Shown: positions 16,289 through 25,389, numbered from the stretch's first letter. The stretch: 64,000 nucleotides of DNA from Rhizobium aethiopicum (GCF_014197535.1 NZ_JACIFV010000002.1:186001-250000), one strand, 5' to 3'. Numbers and translations: made by a program. The notes: generated by a model from the sequence alone, not told the origin.

Positions 16289-17596
16289 GTGAGCAAAGTT
16301 ATTAGTGAATCCAAACGCTCCCTCAATCGCCATGTGGCGGTTGTCGGCGCGCTGTCCATAGCGTTGGTTTGCGGCATCGGCGGTTGGGCGGCGACGACGG
16401 AACTTTCGAGCGCCGTCATTGGCGAAGGCGTCGTTGTCGTCGACGGCGACGTCAAGAAGATCCAGCATCTGACGGGCGGTATCGTCTCGGAACTTCTGGT
16501 CTCCGAAAACGAGCATGTGTCGGCCGGACAGGTTTTGATACGGCTTGATGGAACGGCGACAAGAGCACAGCTGTCGATTGTCGAGAGTACGCTTGCTCAG
16601 CTTTATGCGCGCCGCGCTCGCCTGAAGGCGGAGCGGATCGGCGCCGAGTCGTTCGAAGTCGAAGAAAACCTCAGCGATCTGACATCCAGCACCGCGGCGC
16701 AGCAGCTGCTCGACGGCGAGCGGAAGTTGTTCGACAGCCGCAGGTCAGCGCTGATCGGAATGAAGAGTCAGCTGGCGTCGCGCAAAGATCAATTGGGCGA
16801 GCAGATCAAAGGCTTGGTTGTTCAGATCAACGCCACCGGCGATTCCCTCGGCTTGATCGAACAGGAGCTCGAAGCCGTCGATGTTCTCTACAAGAAGGGT
16901 CTGGTCACGCTTCAGCGTTTGAATACGCTCAAGCGCGCCCGCGCCGATCTCCAGGGTAACAGCGGTCAGGAAATCGCTGCAAAGGCGGAGGCCGAAGGCA
17001 AGGCGATCGAAATCGACCGACAGTCGATTCAGCTGGATGAGGACCGTCGTTCGGAGATCGCAAAGGACCTGACCGATGTCGAAGCTCAAATCGCCGAAAA
17101 TGAGGAGCGCCGCGGCACTGCGCTCGATCAACTCCGCCGTCTCGACATCACCGCGCCGCTCAGTGGCCGCGTTCACGAATTGTCGGTGCACACCGTCAAT
17201 GGCGTTATCGAAGCCGGTCAGACGCTGGGGCTTGTCGTTCCCGAAAATGACGATCTTACCGTTCAGGCGAAGGTCGCCACCCGCGATATCGACCAGGTCC
17301 ATGTCGGCCAATCCGTCGATGTGCGTTTCAGCGCTTTTGATCAGCGCACGACGCCCGATGTGCAGGCGGTGATCACCTCAATTGCGCCTGATATCGTCAA
17401 GGATGAGCGGACGGGGATCAGCTATTATCCGGTGCGCGTCAAGCCGGAGGCTCAAAGTATCGCGAAGCTGAAATCGATAAAGCTCTATCCCGGCATGCCG
17501 GCCGAAGTCTTTATCAAGATCGGCGACCGGACCGTTATCTCTTATCTTACAAAACCGCTGACCGATCAGATGCAGCATGTATTTCGTGAGGAGTGA
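16289..17596 (+). CDS. prsE: Type I secretion membrane fusion protein PrsE
   Basis: A 435-aa HlyD-family periplasmic adaptor. It has a short cytoplasmic N-terminus, one membrane helix (about residues 14-34), a lipoyl/biotinyl-like half (IQHLTGGIVSELLVSENEHV), a long alpha-helical hairpin (about 90-280) and the second lipoyl half plus beta-barrel (LDITAPLSGRVHEL). It would link PrsD to an outer-membrane TolC. GTG 16289 follows GGAAGGAA. No intact outer-membrane factor is encoded in the window; the broken TolC-like gene at the left edge is of a different, lipoprotein subtype. Confidence 0.9.
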   Translation: MSKVISESKRSLNRHVAVVGALSIALVCGIGGWAATTELSSAVIGEGVVVVDGDVKKIQHLTGGIVSELLVSENEHVSAGQVLIRLDGTATRAQLSIVESTLAQLYARRARLKAERIGAESFEVEENLSDLTSSTAAQQLLDGERKLFDSRRSALIGMKSQLASRKDQLGEQIKGLVVQINATGDSLGLIEQELEAVDVLYKKGLVTLQRLNTLKRARADLQGNSGQEIAAKAEAEGKAIEIDRQSIQLDEDRRSEIAKDLTDVEAQIAENEERRGTALDQLRRLDITAPLSGRVHELSVHTVNGVIEAGQTLGLVVPENDDLTVQAKVATRDIDQVHVGQSVDVRFSAFDQRTTPDVQAVITSIAPDIVKDERTGISYYPVRVKPEAQSIAKLKSIKLYPGMPAEVFIKIGDRTVISYLTKPLTDQMQHVFREE

Positions 17597-17808
17597 TTGG
17601 CGCTCCTCGGCGTCGTTGCGGCATGTCGAGGCAGCTGCTATCGCCCGGTTGGATGCAAGGCTGACTTGCGCACTGAAGCGGACGTGACAATCTGTCCTTC
17701 ATGATATTGTCTCAAGCCTGCTGCAAGGCTGGCTTCAACGGCCTGCCAGCCGTTCCACAAGGTTCTCCTGCCGGTGACGTATAGCTCTCGCCGAGATATG
17801 GTTCTGTC

Positions 17809-18504
17809 ATGATATGTTTGCGGCTTTGGCGAGCGGCGCCGACCGAGAGGCGACTGGTCTCGGGTCTGGTTCTGCTTTTAGCCTGCCTCGTGATGGTTTT
17901 GATGACTGGAAAGAGTGATGCCGAGAACCTTCCACCGCTGAAAATAGTGGCTTTCGGAACATCGCTGACAGCGCGCGGGGGATGGCAGCCCGGCCTCCAG
18001 ACAAGGCTTTCTGCCTGCCTGCAGAGATCCGTGAGAGTCGACAGCGTAGCAAAGAGCGGCGAGACGTCCACATGGGCTTTGACCCAACTGGATCGGGTCG
18101 TTGCCGAGCAGCCGGATATTATTCTGATCGAGCTCTACGCCAATGACGCGACATTGCATCGGTTCGTGTCGCTGGCGCAAAGCCGAAGGAATATTGCCGA
18201 CATTCTCGATCAGCTTCATCAACGCGTGCCGCGGGCGCGGATCATCCTCATGGCGATGAATCCGTTTTCGGGGCTGCGTGGGCTGATCCGTCCTTTCGTC
18301 GGCAGCTATATTTCGGCTCATCAGGCGGAGGCTCGGAAACGCGGCCTAGAGTTTATCGACTATCGGCCCGATTGGGAGCGTCTGACCCCTGACGATCTGG
18401 CCGCTGCAATTCCTGACGGCGCACATCCGCGGCCCGAAGTCGCTTCTAAAATCATCGTGCCCCAACTGGCCCGGCACATAGCCGGCCGCGGTTGCGGAGA
18501 ATGA
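17809..18504 (+). CDS. Exported SGNH/GDSL hydrolase, PssW-like position
   Basis: A 231-aa protein with an N-terminal membrane or signal helix (about residues 17-33). The SGNH blocks are present with variations: block I FGTSLTA (nucleophile Ser52, GDS replaced by GTS), block II Gly84 in KSGETS, block III YAND (Asn112, the usual leading Gly replaced) and block V DGAHP (Asp203, His206). The family are esterases or carbohydrate deacetylases. Lying between prsDE and pssED it matches the GDSL-like gene of the R. leguminosarum Pss-I cluster (called pssW). It may remove acetyl groups from exopolysaccharide or intermediates; substrate is inferred. Confidence 0.7.
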   Translation: MICLRLWRAAPTERRLVSGLVLLLACLVMVLMTGKSDAENLPPLKIVAFGTSLTARGGWQPGLQTRLSACLQRSVRVDSVAKSGETSTWALTQLDRVVAEQPDIILIELYANDATLHRFVSLAQSRRNIADILDQLHQRVPRARIILMAMNPFSGLRGLIRPFVGSYISAHQAEARKRGLEFIDYRPDWERLTPDDLAAAIPDGAHPRPEVASKIIVPQLARHIAGRGCGE

Positions 18505-18510
18505 ATCTCC

Positions 18511-18542
18511 CCCGCCTGTGGGTGTCTGCACCTGTCGGCGGG
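18511..18542. terminator. Hairpin between convergent genes
   Basis: CCCGCC (18511) pairs with GGCGGG (18537), and GGGTG pairs with the inner CACC, between the plus-strand SGNH gene (stop 18504) and minus-strand pssE (stop 18544). No good T tract follows on either side, so efficiency is doubtful. Confidence 0.4.
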
Positions 18543-18543
18543 T

Positions 18544-19020
18544 TCAACCTGTTGCGAGATAACCCTTCAAATAGTTGACCAGCGACGTCCGGCCGGCATC
18601 CGACACGTCTTGATGAGAGGGGCTGTCCAGGTCCTGGAGGAGATAGTCTTTGAGCTCGTCATCGTTCTGGGCGACATAGATGCCCGGCCGGCCGACAAGC
18701 TGGCTGACCGTGGCAAGCTGGTGATCGTTTCGGTGCTCACCAAGAGCCGCCTTCCGCGGAACAAGAATGATCGGTTTGCCGAAACGCTTCGCCGTGAGGA
18801 CGGTGCCGATTCCCGCATGAGAGACGATGACAGTCGCATCGCGAAAGACCCTATCGAAGTCCGCAGGCTCGATATTCTTGATCCATTTCATGTTCTGTGG
18901 AGTATAGGTGCCCTTGCCGATCTGCGCCAGCACCGGTCTGGTCAGATCCTTGGCGAAGGTATCGACCGCCTTGACGAGGCGATCAAACGGCAGCTGCGTT
19001 CCGACGGTGACAAGGATCAA
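18544..19020 (-). CDS. pssE: Glucuronosyltransferase catalytic subunit PssE (Alg13-like)
   Basis: A 158-aa GT28-type C-terminal half, like yeast Alg13. It starts ILVTVGTQLPFDRLVKAVD and contains the UDP-sugar binding segment VSHAGIGTVL and later HRNDHQ. TTG 19020 is chosen as start: it gives the canonical N-terminus and overlaps the pssD stop (TTGA), so translation is coupled. The frame extends upstream to 19071 only as overlap with pssD. PssD and PssE together add the first glucuronic acid to the lipid-linked glucose in R. leguminosarum exopolysaccharide synthesis. The usual neighbour pssC is not next to this pair. Confidence 0.85.
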   Translation of the reverse strand: MILVTVGTQLPFDRLVKAVDTFAKDLTRPVLAQIGKGTYTPQNMKWIKNIEPADFDRVFRDATVIVSHAGIGTVLTAKRFGKPIILVPRKAALGEHRNDHQLATVSQLVGRPGIYVAQNDDELKDYLLQDLDSPSHQDVSDAGRTSLVNYLKGYLATG

Positions 19021-19478
19021 AGGACAGCTCCTGCGTAATGGGGGCCATCCGGCCGCGAGAGATGTTGCCATTGCGTGAGCCAGAGCGTTGCAATATGGCC
19101 GGCCAATTTTCCCGATAAGGACAGTTTCTCGACATTGGCGACGCTATCGATCCAGATCGTTTGTTTGCCCATGAGCCTGCCGGCCAACAGGCAGAACAGG
19201 CCTGGAGCTGCTCCCGTCGACAGGATGACATCGGGCTTCAGCTTGAAGACAATGTAGAACGCGCTGAAAAAACACTTGATTGACATAACGATTGAATCCC
19301 GACTGCAATCGGGCAAAACCAAGCCATTGCTGATATCGTACTTTTTTAAGAGACCGGGAATCGTGGTGGCGAAAAATACCTCGCTACCCTCGAAGGCGGC
19401 GCGCATAGCCATCATCTGTTCCCAGTGACCACCTCCGGACGAAGCGGCGAGAATTTTCCGTTTTTTTCCGTCAGTCAT
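19017..19478 (-). CDS. pssD: Glucuronosyltransferase membrane subunit PssD (Alg14-like)
   Basis: A 153-aa protein matching the N-terminal half of GT28 enzymes and yeast Alg14. It has ASSGGGHWEQM near the N-terminus (glycine-rich lipid/acceptor loop), KPDVILSTGAAPG in the middle, and a membrane-associated hydrophobic stretch (about residues 67-82). It recruits PssE to the membrane. First gene of a two-gene minus-strand unit with pssE. The divergent gene is an acyltransferase, with a 9-base direct repeat in the space between. Confidence 0.85.
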   Translation of the reverse strand: MTDGKKRKILAASSGGGHWEQMMAMRAAFEGSEVFFATTIPGLLKKYDISNGLVLPDCSRDSIVMSIKCFFSAFYIVFKLKPDVILSTGAAPGLFCLLAGRLMGKQTIWIDSVANVEKLSLSGKLAGHIATLWLTQWQHLSRPDGPHYAGAVL

Positions 19479-19597
19479 ATTAGATCCATCCTCGCACTAT
19501 CTTATGGTTCGCGCTGCTATGGTGTCTCAGCATATTTAGGCCCGTTGCGAATTGTTCACATTTTGCGAGCCATGCGTTGGAGAGTGTGATTTCCTAT

Positions 19598-19629
19598 TGC
19601 AATGCACCATTTTTGAATGCAATGCAATG
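19598..19629. promoter_or_regulatory. Direct repeat TGCAATGCA between pssD and the acyltransferase gene
   Basis: TGCAATGCA occurs at 19598-19606 and again, extended to TGCAATGCAATG, at 19618-19629. The copies are exactly 20 bases apart, two helical turns, in the 220-base divergent region. This spacing suits a dimeric regulator. Confidence 0.4.
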
Positions 19630-19701
19630 TGAGTGGCTCGGCCGGCATTGACTTCGCGAGTGACAGTGTATCGTCTTGTATCACCTCGAAAGGACAATCG
19701 G

Positions 19702-21798
19702 ATGCACAACAATCCCGTACGCACTTACCGTCCCGATATAGATGGTCTTCGTTCGGTTGCCGTCATTTCCGTTGTGCTGTTTCATGCAGGTTTGAGGTCA
19801 TTTTCCGGCGGATTCGTTGGTGTCGACATTTTCTTCGTCATCTCCGGGTATCTCATTACAGGACACATTTATGGCGACATTCTAAAATCGGAATTCAAAT
19901 TCACAAGATTCTATGCGCGGCGGGCACGGCGCATCTTGCCGGCGCTGTTTTTCGTATTGGCTGTTTCGTTTCTGATCGGTTTTCTCCTCTTGTCCCCGGG
20001 CGAGTTCAGGAAATTTTCGCATAGTGCCGTTGCCGCCATGTTAGGCTTTTCTAACGTCTATTATTGGCTTTCCAGCAACTACTTCTCGCCGGCATCCGAC
20101 CAGCTGCCCATGCTGATGACCTGGAGTCTCGGCGTGGAGGAACAGTTTTATATGGTCTTTCCCTGGGTCATTTTGTTCCTGAACCGCTACTTCAAGCGGG
20201 CTATTCTTCCCGCAATCGCATCGCTTGTCGTACTCTCCTTCATATTTTCCGTTGCAGCGTTGAAGATCAATCCGGCTTTCACCTTTTACCTGCTTCCGAC
20301 ACGCGCGTGGGAGCTGGGGATTGGCGGCATTCTCGCTGTGATGGAGACAAAGGGTTTGCGTCTCGATCGGGGGGGAAGCGCAGTCGTCAATGCCATTGCA
20401 TTGATCGGCGCGATATTGATTGTCGTCCCGATCTGCGTCTACAACGATTCCACGCCTTTTCCCGGAGCTGCGGCGCTTTTGCCGGTTCTCGGGTCGGCGC
20501 TGCTGATTGCGACGCCAAGCTCGATCTTGGCTTTTGCACTCGGTTCGCGGCCGTTCGTTTTTATCGGGCTTGTCTCATATTCCTGGTATCTGTGGCATTG
20601 GCCTCTTTTGAGCTTCGCCAGCGTCGCATCCGTCTGGCCATTGCCGCAATCGACGGCTTTGCTCATCGTTGGACTCTCATTTATTTTGGCGGTTCTGACG
20701 TATTATCTCGTGGAGAAACCGTTTCGGCGCCCGGGCCTTTCCAATGGCCGCACACTTTGGCGCTACGCAACGGCCCTGGCGGTTTTCGCGCTTCCTTTCG
20801 CGCTGACCGCGCTACTGGCCGGCGTTCCACAGAGATTTGGTTCACAGGTTGCCAGGATTGAAGAGATCGCAGGCGGGCGTGAAGCGTGCCTCGTATCTTA
20901 TGGTGCAACCGCCCCAGCTCTCGGCAGCAACTGCCAACCTGCAGGCAATACCGAGCCTGCGATAGCCTTGATCGGCGACAGCCATGCGGCTGCACTTGCG
21001 CCCGGATTGCGAGCCATCGCGCAAGAGCGGGGTTACCAGCTTTACGTCTTTACCAAAACATCCTGCCCGCCGCTGACAGACGCCACGCGCTATATGCCCA
21101 ATCATCCGCTCCATGCTGCAGAATGCTCGGCTTATAACGCCAAAGTATTGGGTTTGCTGCGTGAAAACGACGCGATCAAGAAAGTTATCCTGGCCGGGTA
21201 CTGGTCTGCTCCGATGCGTGAGGCAGAGACCGGTTCGCGCTATATCAGCCCAGGCGCCAATGGCGCAGAGCAGGCCGAAAACCAAAATGGGCCGACCCTG
21301 GAGTCGGCACTTGCATCGCAGGTCGCCCAATTGCGGGCCATGAACAAGGATGTCGTCCTTCTGCAAGACGTTCCGCTGTTCAACTTTAACCCTGTCCGTG
21401 CCGTGCTCCAGCGTGCGATACCCTTCAGAGCGGCGTTTGGAAGATGGATCGACGGCGATCGTGATCTGACACCATATGATGCTCCGATGAAAGCTGTCGC
21501 GAATTTCAACGATCCGGTCAGGGATATCATCACGCGTGTCGCGGAGAAATCACCGCCTGGCGTGGCCCTGGTCGATCCTTTCAACGCGCTTTGCCCGGGA
21601 GCTCGGTGCAGTTTTTCCGCCGCCGACGGCGCCCCGTTGTTCATAGACAACCAGCATCTATCGACGGTCGGCTCGGAGGTTGCCGCCAGGGCAGTCCTTC
21701 CGGCGGATGGCGAGGAGAAAATGAGGACGACGTCTTTTTCCGACAAACAGTCTTGGGTGACTGGTATTGTGAGGCATATTGATACGCCGGTGCGCTGA
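19702..21798 (+). CDS. OafA/YrhL-type membrane acyltransferase with SGNH domain
   Basis: A 698-aa two-domain protein. Residues about 8-345 are an Acyl_transf_3 domain with ten helices, the start motif YRPDIDGLRSVAV, catalytic His28 in LFHAG, and FYARRARRILPAL. Residues about 415-695 are a periplasmic SGNH domain with GDSH (Ser about 425) and DNQHLS (Asp/His about 649-652). Such proteins take acetyl groups from acetyl-CoA across the membrane and place them on sugars in the periplasm. ATG 19702 has AAAGGA ten bases before it. It is convergent with the Wzy-like gene and probably acylates the exopolysaccharide made here. Confidence 0.88.
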   Translation: MHNNPVRTYRPDIDGLRSVAVISVVLFHAGLRSFSGGFVGVDIFFVISGYLITGHIYGDILKSEFKFTRFYARRARRILPALFFVLAVSFLIGFLLLSPGEFRKFSHSAVAAMLGFSNVYYWLSSNYFSPASDQLPMLMTWSLGVEEQFYMVFPWVILFLNRYFKRAILPAIASLVVLSFIFSVAALKINPAFTFYLLPTRAWELGIGGILAVMETKGLRLDRGGSAVVNAIALIGAILIVVPICVYNDSTPFPGAAALLPVLGSALLIATPSSILAFALGSRPFVFIGLVSYSWYLWHWPLLSFASVASVWPLPQSTALLIVGLSFILAVLTYYLVEKPFRRPGLSNGRTLWRYATALAVFALPFALTALLAGVPQRFGSQVARIEEIAGGREACLVSYGATAPALGSNCQPAGNTEPAIALIGDSHAAALAPGLRAIAQERGYQLYVFTKTSCPPLTDATRYMPNHPLHAAECSAYNAKVLGLLRENDAIKKVILAGYWSAPMREAETGSRYISPGANGAEQAENQNGPTLESALASQVAQLRAMNKDVVLLQDVPLFNFNPVRAVLQRAIPFRAAFGRWIDGDRDLTPYDAPMKAVANFNDPVRDIITRVAEKSPPGVALVDPFNALCPGARCSFSAADGAPLFIDNQHLSTVGSEVAARAVLPADGEEKMRTTSFSDKQSWVTGIVRHIDTPVR

Positions 21799-21948
21799 AT
21801 TCGCTTCAGCTCCTGTGTGAACAGTGGTGACTTTCACCTCTACACATCCCGCAACGAATGCGCCCAAGCACCGATTCAACTAATGCGCTGTCATCCACGG
21901 CCTCGACGCCGTGTGAGATCGACCAGTTGAAAAATGGGCGGCTTCCAG

Positions 21949-22025
21949 TGCGCTGGGAGCCGTGCGTCTAGGCATCGTGCTTTCCGAAAGATCGATTCCA
22001 ACTTTCAGGCCAAGGCGCTAAGCCG
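21949..22025 (+). repeat. Rhizobial dispersed intergenic repeat, copy C (partial)
   Basis: GCATCGTGCTTTCCGAAAGATCGATTCC followed by TTTCAGGCCAAGGCGCTAAG matches the right half of copies A, B and D. The left hairpin half is mostly lost (only CCGTGCGTCTA remains). It lies in the 340-base gap 21799-22138 between convergent genes, which holds nothing else recognisable. Confidence 0.55.
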
Positions 22026-22138
22026 CAACAACCTTAGCTCTGAGGCTGATGGATTTGAAGTAGCGCCCCACTGGCTTTTCGATGAACGTATAAATCAAAG
22101 CACGGCCACCGGCAGCGATCGCAAAATAAGTAAAACTT

Positions 22139-23479
22139 CTATCCACTGTGTGTGTTCATCGACGAGCCACCGCTCTTCATTCTGCTTAGCGGAAGCGAGA
22201 CAACCAGGTAGGGCCAGAGAATGACTGGTGCCAGCATCATTCCCGCTTCCATCATTGAGCCAACCACGATCAGAAGAATGATTGCAACTTCCTTGGAGTG
22301 TGTGGCACGAAGCTCGGTAGAACGTTGGATCGTTACTAGACGGCCGCCCAAACGCTGGAGAATAAAGGCTGTCCAGGCAATCATGCCCGGCACCCCGATG
22401 TTGAGCGCAAGTTCCAAGTAGGTGTTATGGGTGGAGCGTGCGTCGAAGGTCAGCGAGACATATTGCTCCATAATTTCAGGCTGACGGAAAACGGCAAAAC
22501 CGTAACCAAAAAGAGGGCGGTCGTATACCAGAGGCAGCAATTGTTCCCAGATGTTGGTGCGTCCGGAAAAGGTAAGGTCTTTTCCAAATGCGTCCGCAAT
22601 CACTTGTGCAACGCCAAGATAGGCGAAGGATGCCGCCACTCCCAAAATAATGCAGAAGAAGAAAACAATGAAGGAGCGCGCCAGTGAGTTTCTCACGGTT
22701 TGCATCATACGTGAGCCGGCCAATGTGGCCACGCCGATAGCCACCATAACAACCGCAGTCGAGGATTTGGAAACAACGATGAGTAGGAGAGTACACAGCA
22801 ACGCCGCCCAGCGTAGAAGTTGGCTATAGCGTAATGGCCCCCTCGGCATTCCCAGCGACAGCATGGTTATGAAACTAACGGCGCAAAACTGACCTAGGCC
22901 GTTCTTGTGGTAGAATAGACCCTTAACCATGCCGGCATAGGATCCTCCCATCACACCATATCTTGGCAAGGCCACGGTATACAGGATGTTCGCAAACGCC
23001 GCGAACATACCAAAGGTCGCCAGGAGCCGGAAGGTTTCAACGCTGCCGTATCGATGTCGGTAAAGCAACGGCGCTACTGTCAGCACGGCGACGGCGGCTA
23101 TGCCGCGCACGGATGCGCTAAAACTGATGGAAAGCCCAAGGGAAATGATTGAAATTATAATAACGATGAAAACCAGAACCGGTATCCTACGAAAATAGGA
23201 AAGGAAACGGTTTGGTTCCAATACGAAGTAAAGGCCGATCAGCGGAATGAGGCTGTACAGCATCAGTTTCTGCGCGAACGGATCAACAGATGCATCTTCA
23301 TTGAAGTTTGAGGGATAGCCATACCACATCCCGGTTGTTCGCAAGAGTGTTAGATAGAACATTCCGGTGAGGAGCACGCGGACAAGCGTTTCCTTTCTGA
23401 TGCCGCGACGTGGCCGCGGTCGGACGACTGGCCGCAGGATGACTTCCTGGTCCGAAAGATAAGAATGGCCGAGACTCAT
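22139..23479 (-). CDS. O-antigen ligase/Wzy-like polymerase
   Basis: A 446-aa inner-membrane protein with about 11-12 helices. The large periplasmic loop carries the Wzy_C signature: FGYGFAVFR and later ARSTHNTYLELALNIGVPG (His-Asn-x-Tyr-Leu-Glu). It is the last gene of the eleven-gene minus-strand glycan operon and so is probably the polymerase for the repeat unit built by that operon. ATG 23479 (MSLGHSY) is chosen over an upstream start at 23497. Its base composition is less GC-rich than its neighbours, as is usual for Wzy genes. Ligase and polymerase cannot be told apart from sequence. Confidence 0.82.
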   Translation of the reverse strand: MSLGHSYLSDQEVILRPVVRPRPRRGIRKETLVRVLLTGMFYLTLLRTTGMWYGYPSNFNEDASVDPFAQKLMLYSLIPLIGLYFVLEPNRFLSYFRRIPVLVFIVIIISIISLGLSISFSASVRGIAAVAVLTVAPLLYRHRYGSVETFRLLATFGMFAAFANILYTVALPRYGVMGGSYAGMVKGLFYHKNGLGQFCAVSFITMLSLGMPRGPLRYSQLLRWAALLCTLLLIVVSKSSTAVVMVAIGVATLAGSRMMQTVRNSLARSFIVFFFCIILGVAASFAYLGVAQVIADAFGKDLTFSGRTNIWEQLLPLVYDRPLFGYGFAVFRQPEIMEQYVSLTFDARSTHNTYLELALNIGVPGMIAWTAFILQRLGGRLVTIQRSTELRATHSKEVAIILLIVVGSMMEAGMMLAPVILWPYLVVSLPLSRMKSGGSSMNTHSG

Positions 23480-23503
23480 CCGAGTGTACTCCTGCAAACA
23501 GTA

Positions 23504-24487
23504 TCAGAAGGCGGCATTGGGCCTGTATTCCTGGTATGCGTGTCCGAGAATTCCGTTCACCATGCCGGCACCGCGTAGTACATGGGTGAGTGCCCGCATG
23601 CCCCAATAGGGTGAAACCAGGATCGCCGGCAGCATGACCAGCCCAAGCATCACTCTCGTGGCGCCATAGGCCGCGCGATAGAGCCGGCGCTTGAGGTTGC
23701 CGTGCAGGACTTCGCTGACGGCGAAAGTGTTGCCGAGCCGGTATTGTCGCTGCAACACCCATTTCCAAGTCATGCGGCTGGCGGGAACGATATCATAGAC
23801 GAGCGCCTTGTCAGCCCAGAAAACCTGCATGCCACGACGAATTGCCTGATTGAAGAAGAGATAGTCAGTGCCGCCGGTGAAGCGCATTTTCTCTTCGAAG
23901 CGCAAATTCCACGAGCGGATGAGGGGATAATCGAACATGACATTGTTCGAAGCCGCATAGGAAATGCGCTGACCGTCCTTATTCTTCTTGCGCTCGAACA
24001 CCCTTGCCTTGATGAAATATTCCGGCGGATTCTCGGGATAGACCGGCTGGACCGGACCGTAGACGCAATCGGCGCGGTTTTTCTCCCGGGTCTCCAGCAT
24101 TGCATCGAGCCAGCTGTCGACCGGCCATTCGTCATCGTCAAGAAAGCAGAAGAGATCGGTGCCGGCAGGGGCTGAATCGAGCGCGCGATTGCGCGCAAAG
24201 GGTATGCCCTGGTTCGGTTCGACGACATAGATCAGATCGTAGGCGCCCGTTTGGCCAAAGGCCTCGACCGTGGCTCTTGCGCTGCCGGCGGCATCGTTGT
24301 CGACGATCACCATCGTCAGGTGATAGGGGCGAGCCGGATGCCTGGTCTGGCGTGTCATCACGTCGAGCAGCTTGGCAATTCCGTCCAGCCGCCGATAGGT
24401 CAGCACGCCGACGGCGATGTTCAACGGCGACGCGCCTGACGGATCAGTTCCGGCTGATGAACGCGGAAAAGTGTCCTGCTGGTTCAT
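23504..24487 (-). CDS. GT2 glycosyltransferase, ExoM-like
   Basis: A 327-aa GT-A enzyme: VGVLTYRRLDGIAKLL at the N-terminus, NQGIPFARNRAL, and the metal-binding DDDEWP (three acidic residues). A C-terminal hydrophobic stretch (about 290-310) suggests membrane association. The build resembles succinoglycan beta-glucosyltransferase ExoM. It overlaps the upstream GT2 gene by four bases (ATGA). It should add one sugar to a lipid-linked oligosaccharide on the cytoplasmic face; donor and linkage are not deducible. Confidence 0.85.
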   Translation of the reverse strand: MNQQDTFPRSSAGTDPSGASPLNIAVGVLTYRRLDGIAKLLDVMTRQTRHPARPYHLTMVIVDNDAAGSARATVEAFGQTGAYDLIYVVEPNQGIPFARNRALDSAPAGTDLFCFLDDDEWPVDSWLDAMLETREKNRADCVYGPVQPVYPENPPEYFIKARVFERKKNKDGQRISYAASNNVMFDYPLIRSWNLRFEEKMRFTGGTDYLFFNQAIRRGMQVFWADKALVYDIVPASRMTWKWVLQRQYRLGNTFAVSEVLHGNLKRRLYRAAYGATRVMLGLVMLPAILVSPYWGMRALTHVLRGAGMVNGILGHAYQEYRPNAAF

Positions 24488-25365
24488 GACTGTCCTCTCC
24501 GCAGCATAGTGCCCAAACGCTTGCGCACGGCCATAAGGGCCACTTCGTTGACGGCATCGCCGAACGGACCGCCGGCCACCGTGTTGCGAGCTTCGCTCCT
24601 CAGTTTCAAAAGCGATGTCGTTTCGGCAATGCCTCCGGCCACCAGGCTCTTGCCCAGCGCATGCAGCCCGTCATAGCGGCGCGCCAGCTCCAATCCTGTG
24701 GCGATCATGATCCGTGGGCGCAGTGTTTTTGCCCTGCTCGTGCCCGTATAGCGGTTCGAGGCATGAATGCGCTGAAAGGTCAGCGGCGTTTCGACGATGG
24801 CGCCGCGACCGAGATAGGCGGCTGCAAACTTGATGTAATTGTCGCTGAGCACGACGTCTTTCGCGACCGACATCGGCAGGATCTGGGACAGAAGGTCGCG
24901 GCGGAAGCTCAAGCCGGAGGTCGGCACCGGAAGCGAGGGAAAGCCGCCCCTGCGCAACGTGTCCCGTTTGTCGAACAGCGTCACCTGCAACTGCGCGGGA
25001 GACTGGTCGTCTTGGTTGGTCGTCACACGGTCGAAACACCAGTCGATCTCGTTGCGGTCATAGACCTCGACGATGCGCGCGAGTTTGCCAGGCAGAAACG
25101 CATCATCGGCATCGAGGAGAAAGAGGATATCGCCGCTTGCAGCCGCAAAACCTGCGTTGAAGCTTGAGGCCTGGCCGCCGTTTTCCTTCAATACGGATCG
25201 GATCTGCTCGCCGTAGGAAGCGAGGATCTCCCTGGAATCATCCGTGGAGCCATCGTCGACGACAATCACCTCGTAGTCGGGATAGGTCTGCGACAGGACG
25301 CTGTCGATGCATGGGCGCAAGAACTGCCCATAATTGAAATTGTTGATCAGCACCGAAAGTTTCAA
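24484..25365 (-). CDS. GT2 glycosyltransferase
   Basis: A 293-aa GT-A enzyme with SVLINNFNYGQFL, VVDDGSTDDSREI and the nucleotide-sugar/metal site DADDAFLP. It reads into the next gene by four bases, so translation is coupled. A second acidic/aromatic region (KDVVLSDNY) probably contributes the acceptor base. No transmembrane helix. One of four GT-A enzymes in this operon; its sugar specificity is unknown. Confidence 0.85.
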   Translation of the reverse strand: MKLSVLINNFNYGQFLRPCIDSVLSQTYPDYEVIVVDDGSTDDSREILASYGEQIRSVLKENGGQASSFNAGFAAASGDILFLLDADDAFLPGKLARIVEVYDRNEIDWCFDRVTTNQDDQSPAQLQVTLFDKRDTLRRGGFPSLPVPTSGLSFRRDLLSQILPMSVAKDVVLSDNYIKFAAAYLGRGAIVETPLTFQRIHASNRYTGTSRAKTLRPRIMIATGLELARRYDGLHALGKSLVAGGIAETTSLLKLRSEARNTVAGGPFGDAVNEVALMAVRKRLGTMLRRGQS

Positions 25366-25389
25366 ATTACCGTCTCCTGGGCCAATCGA

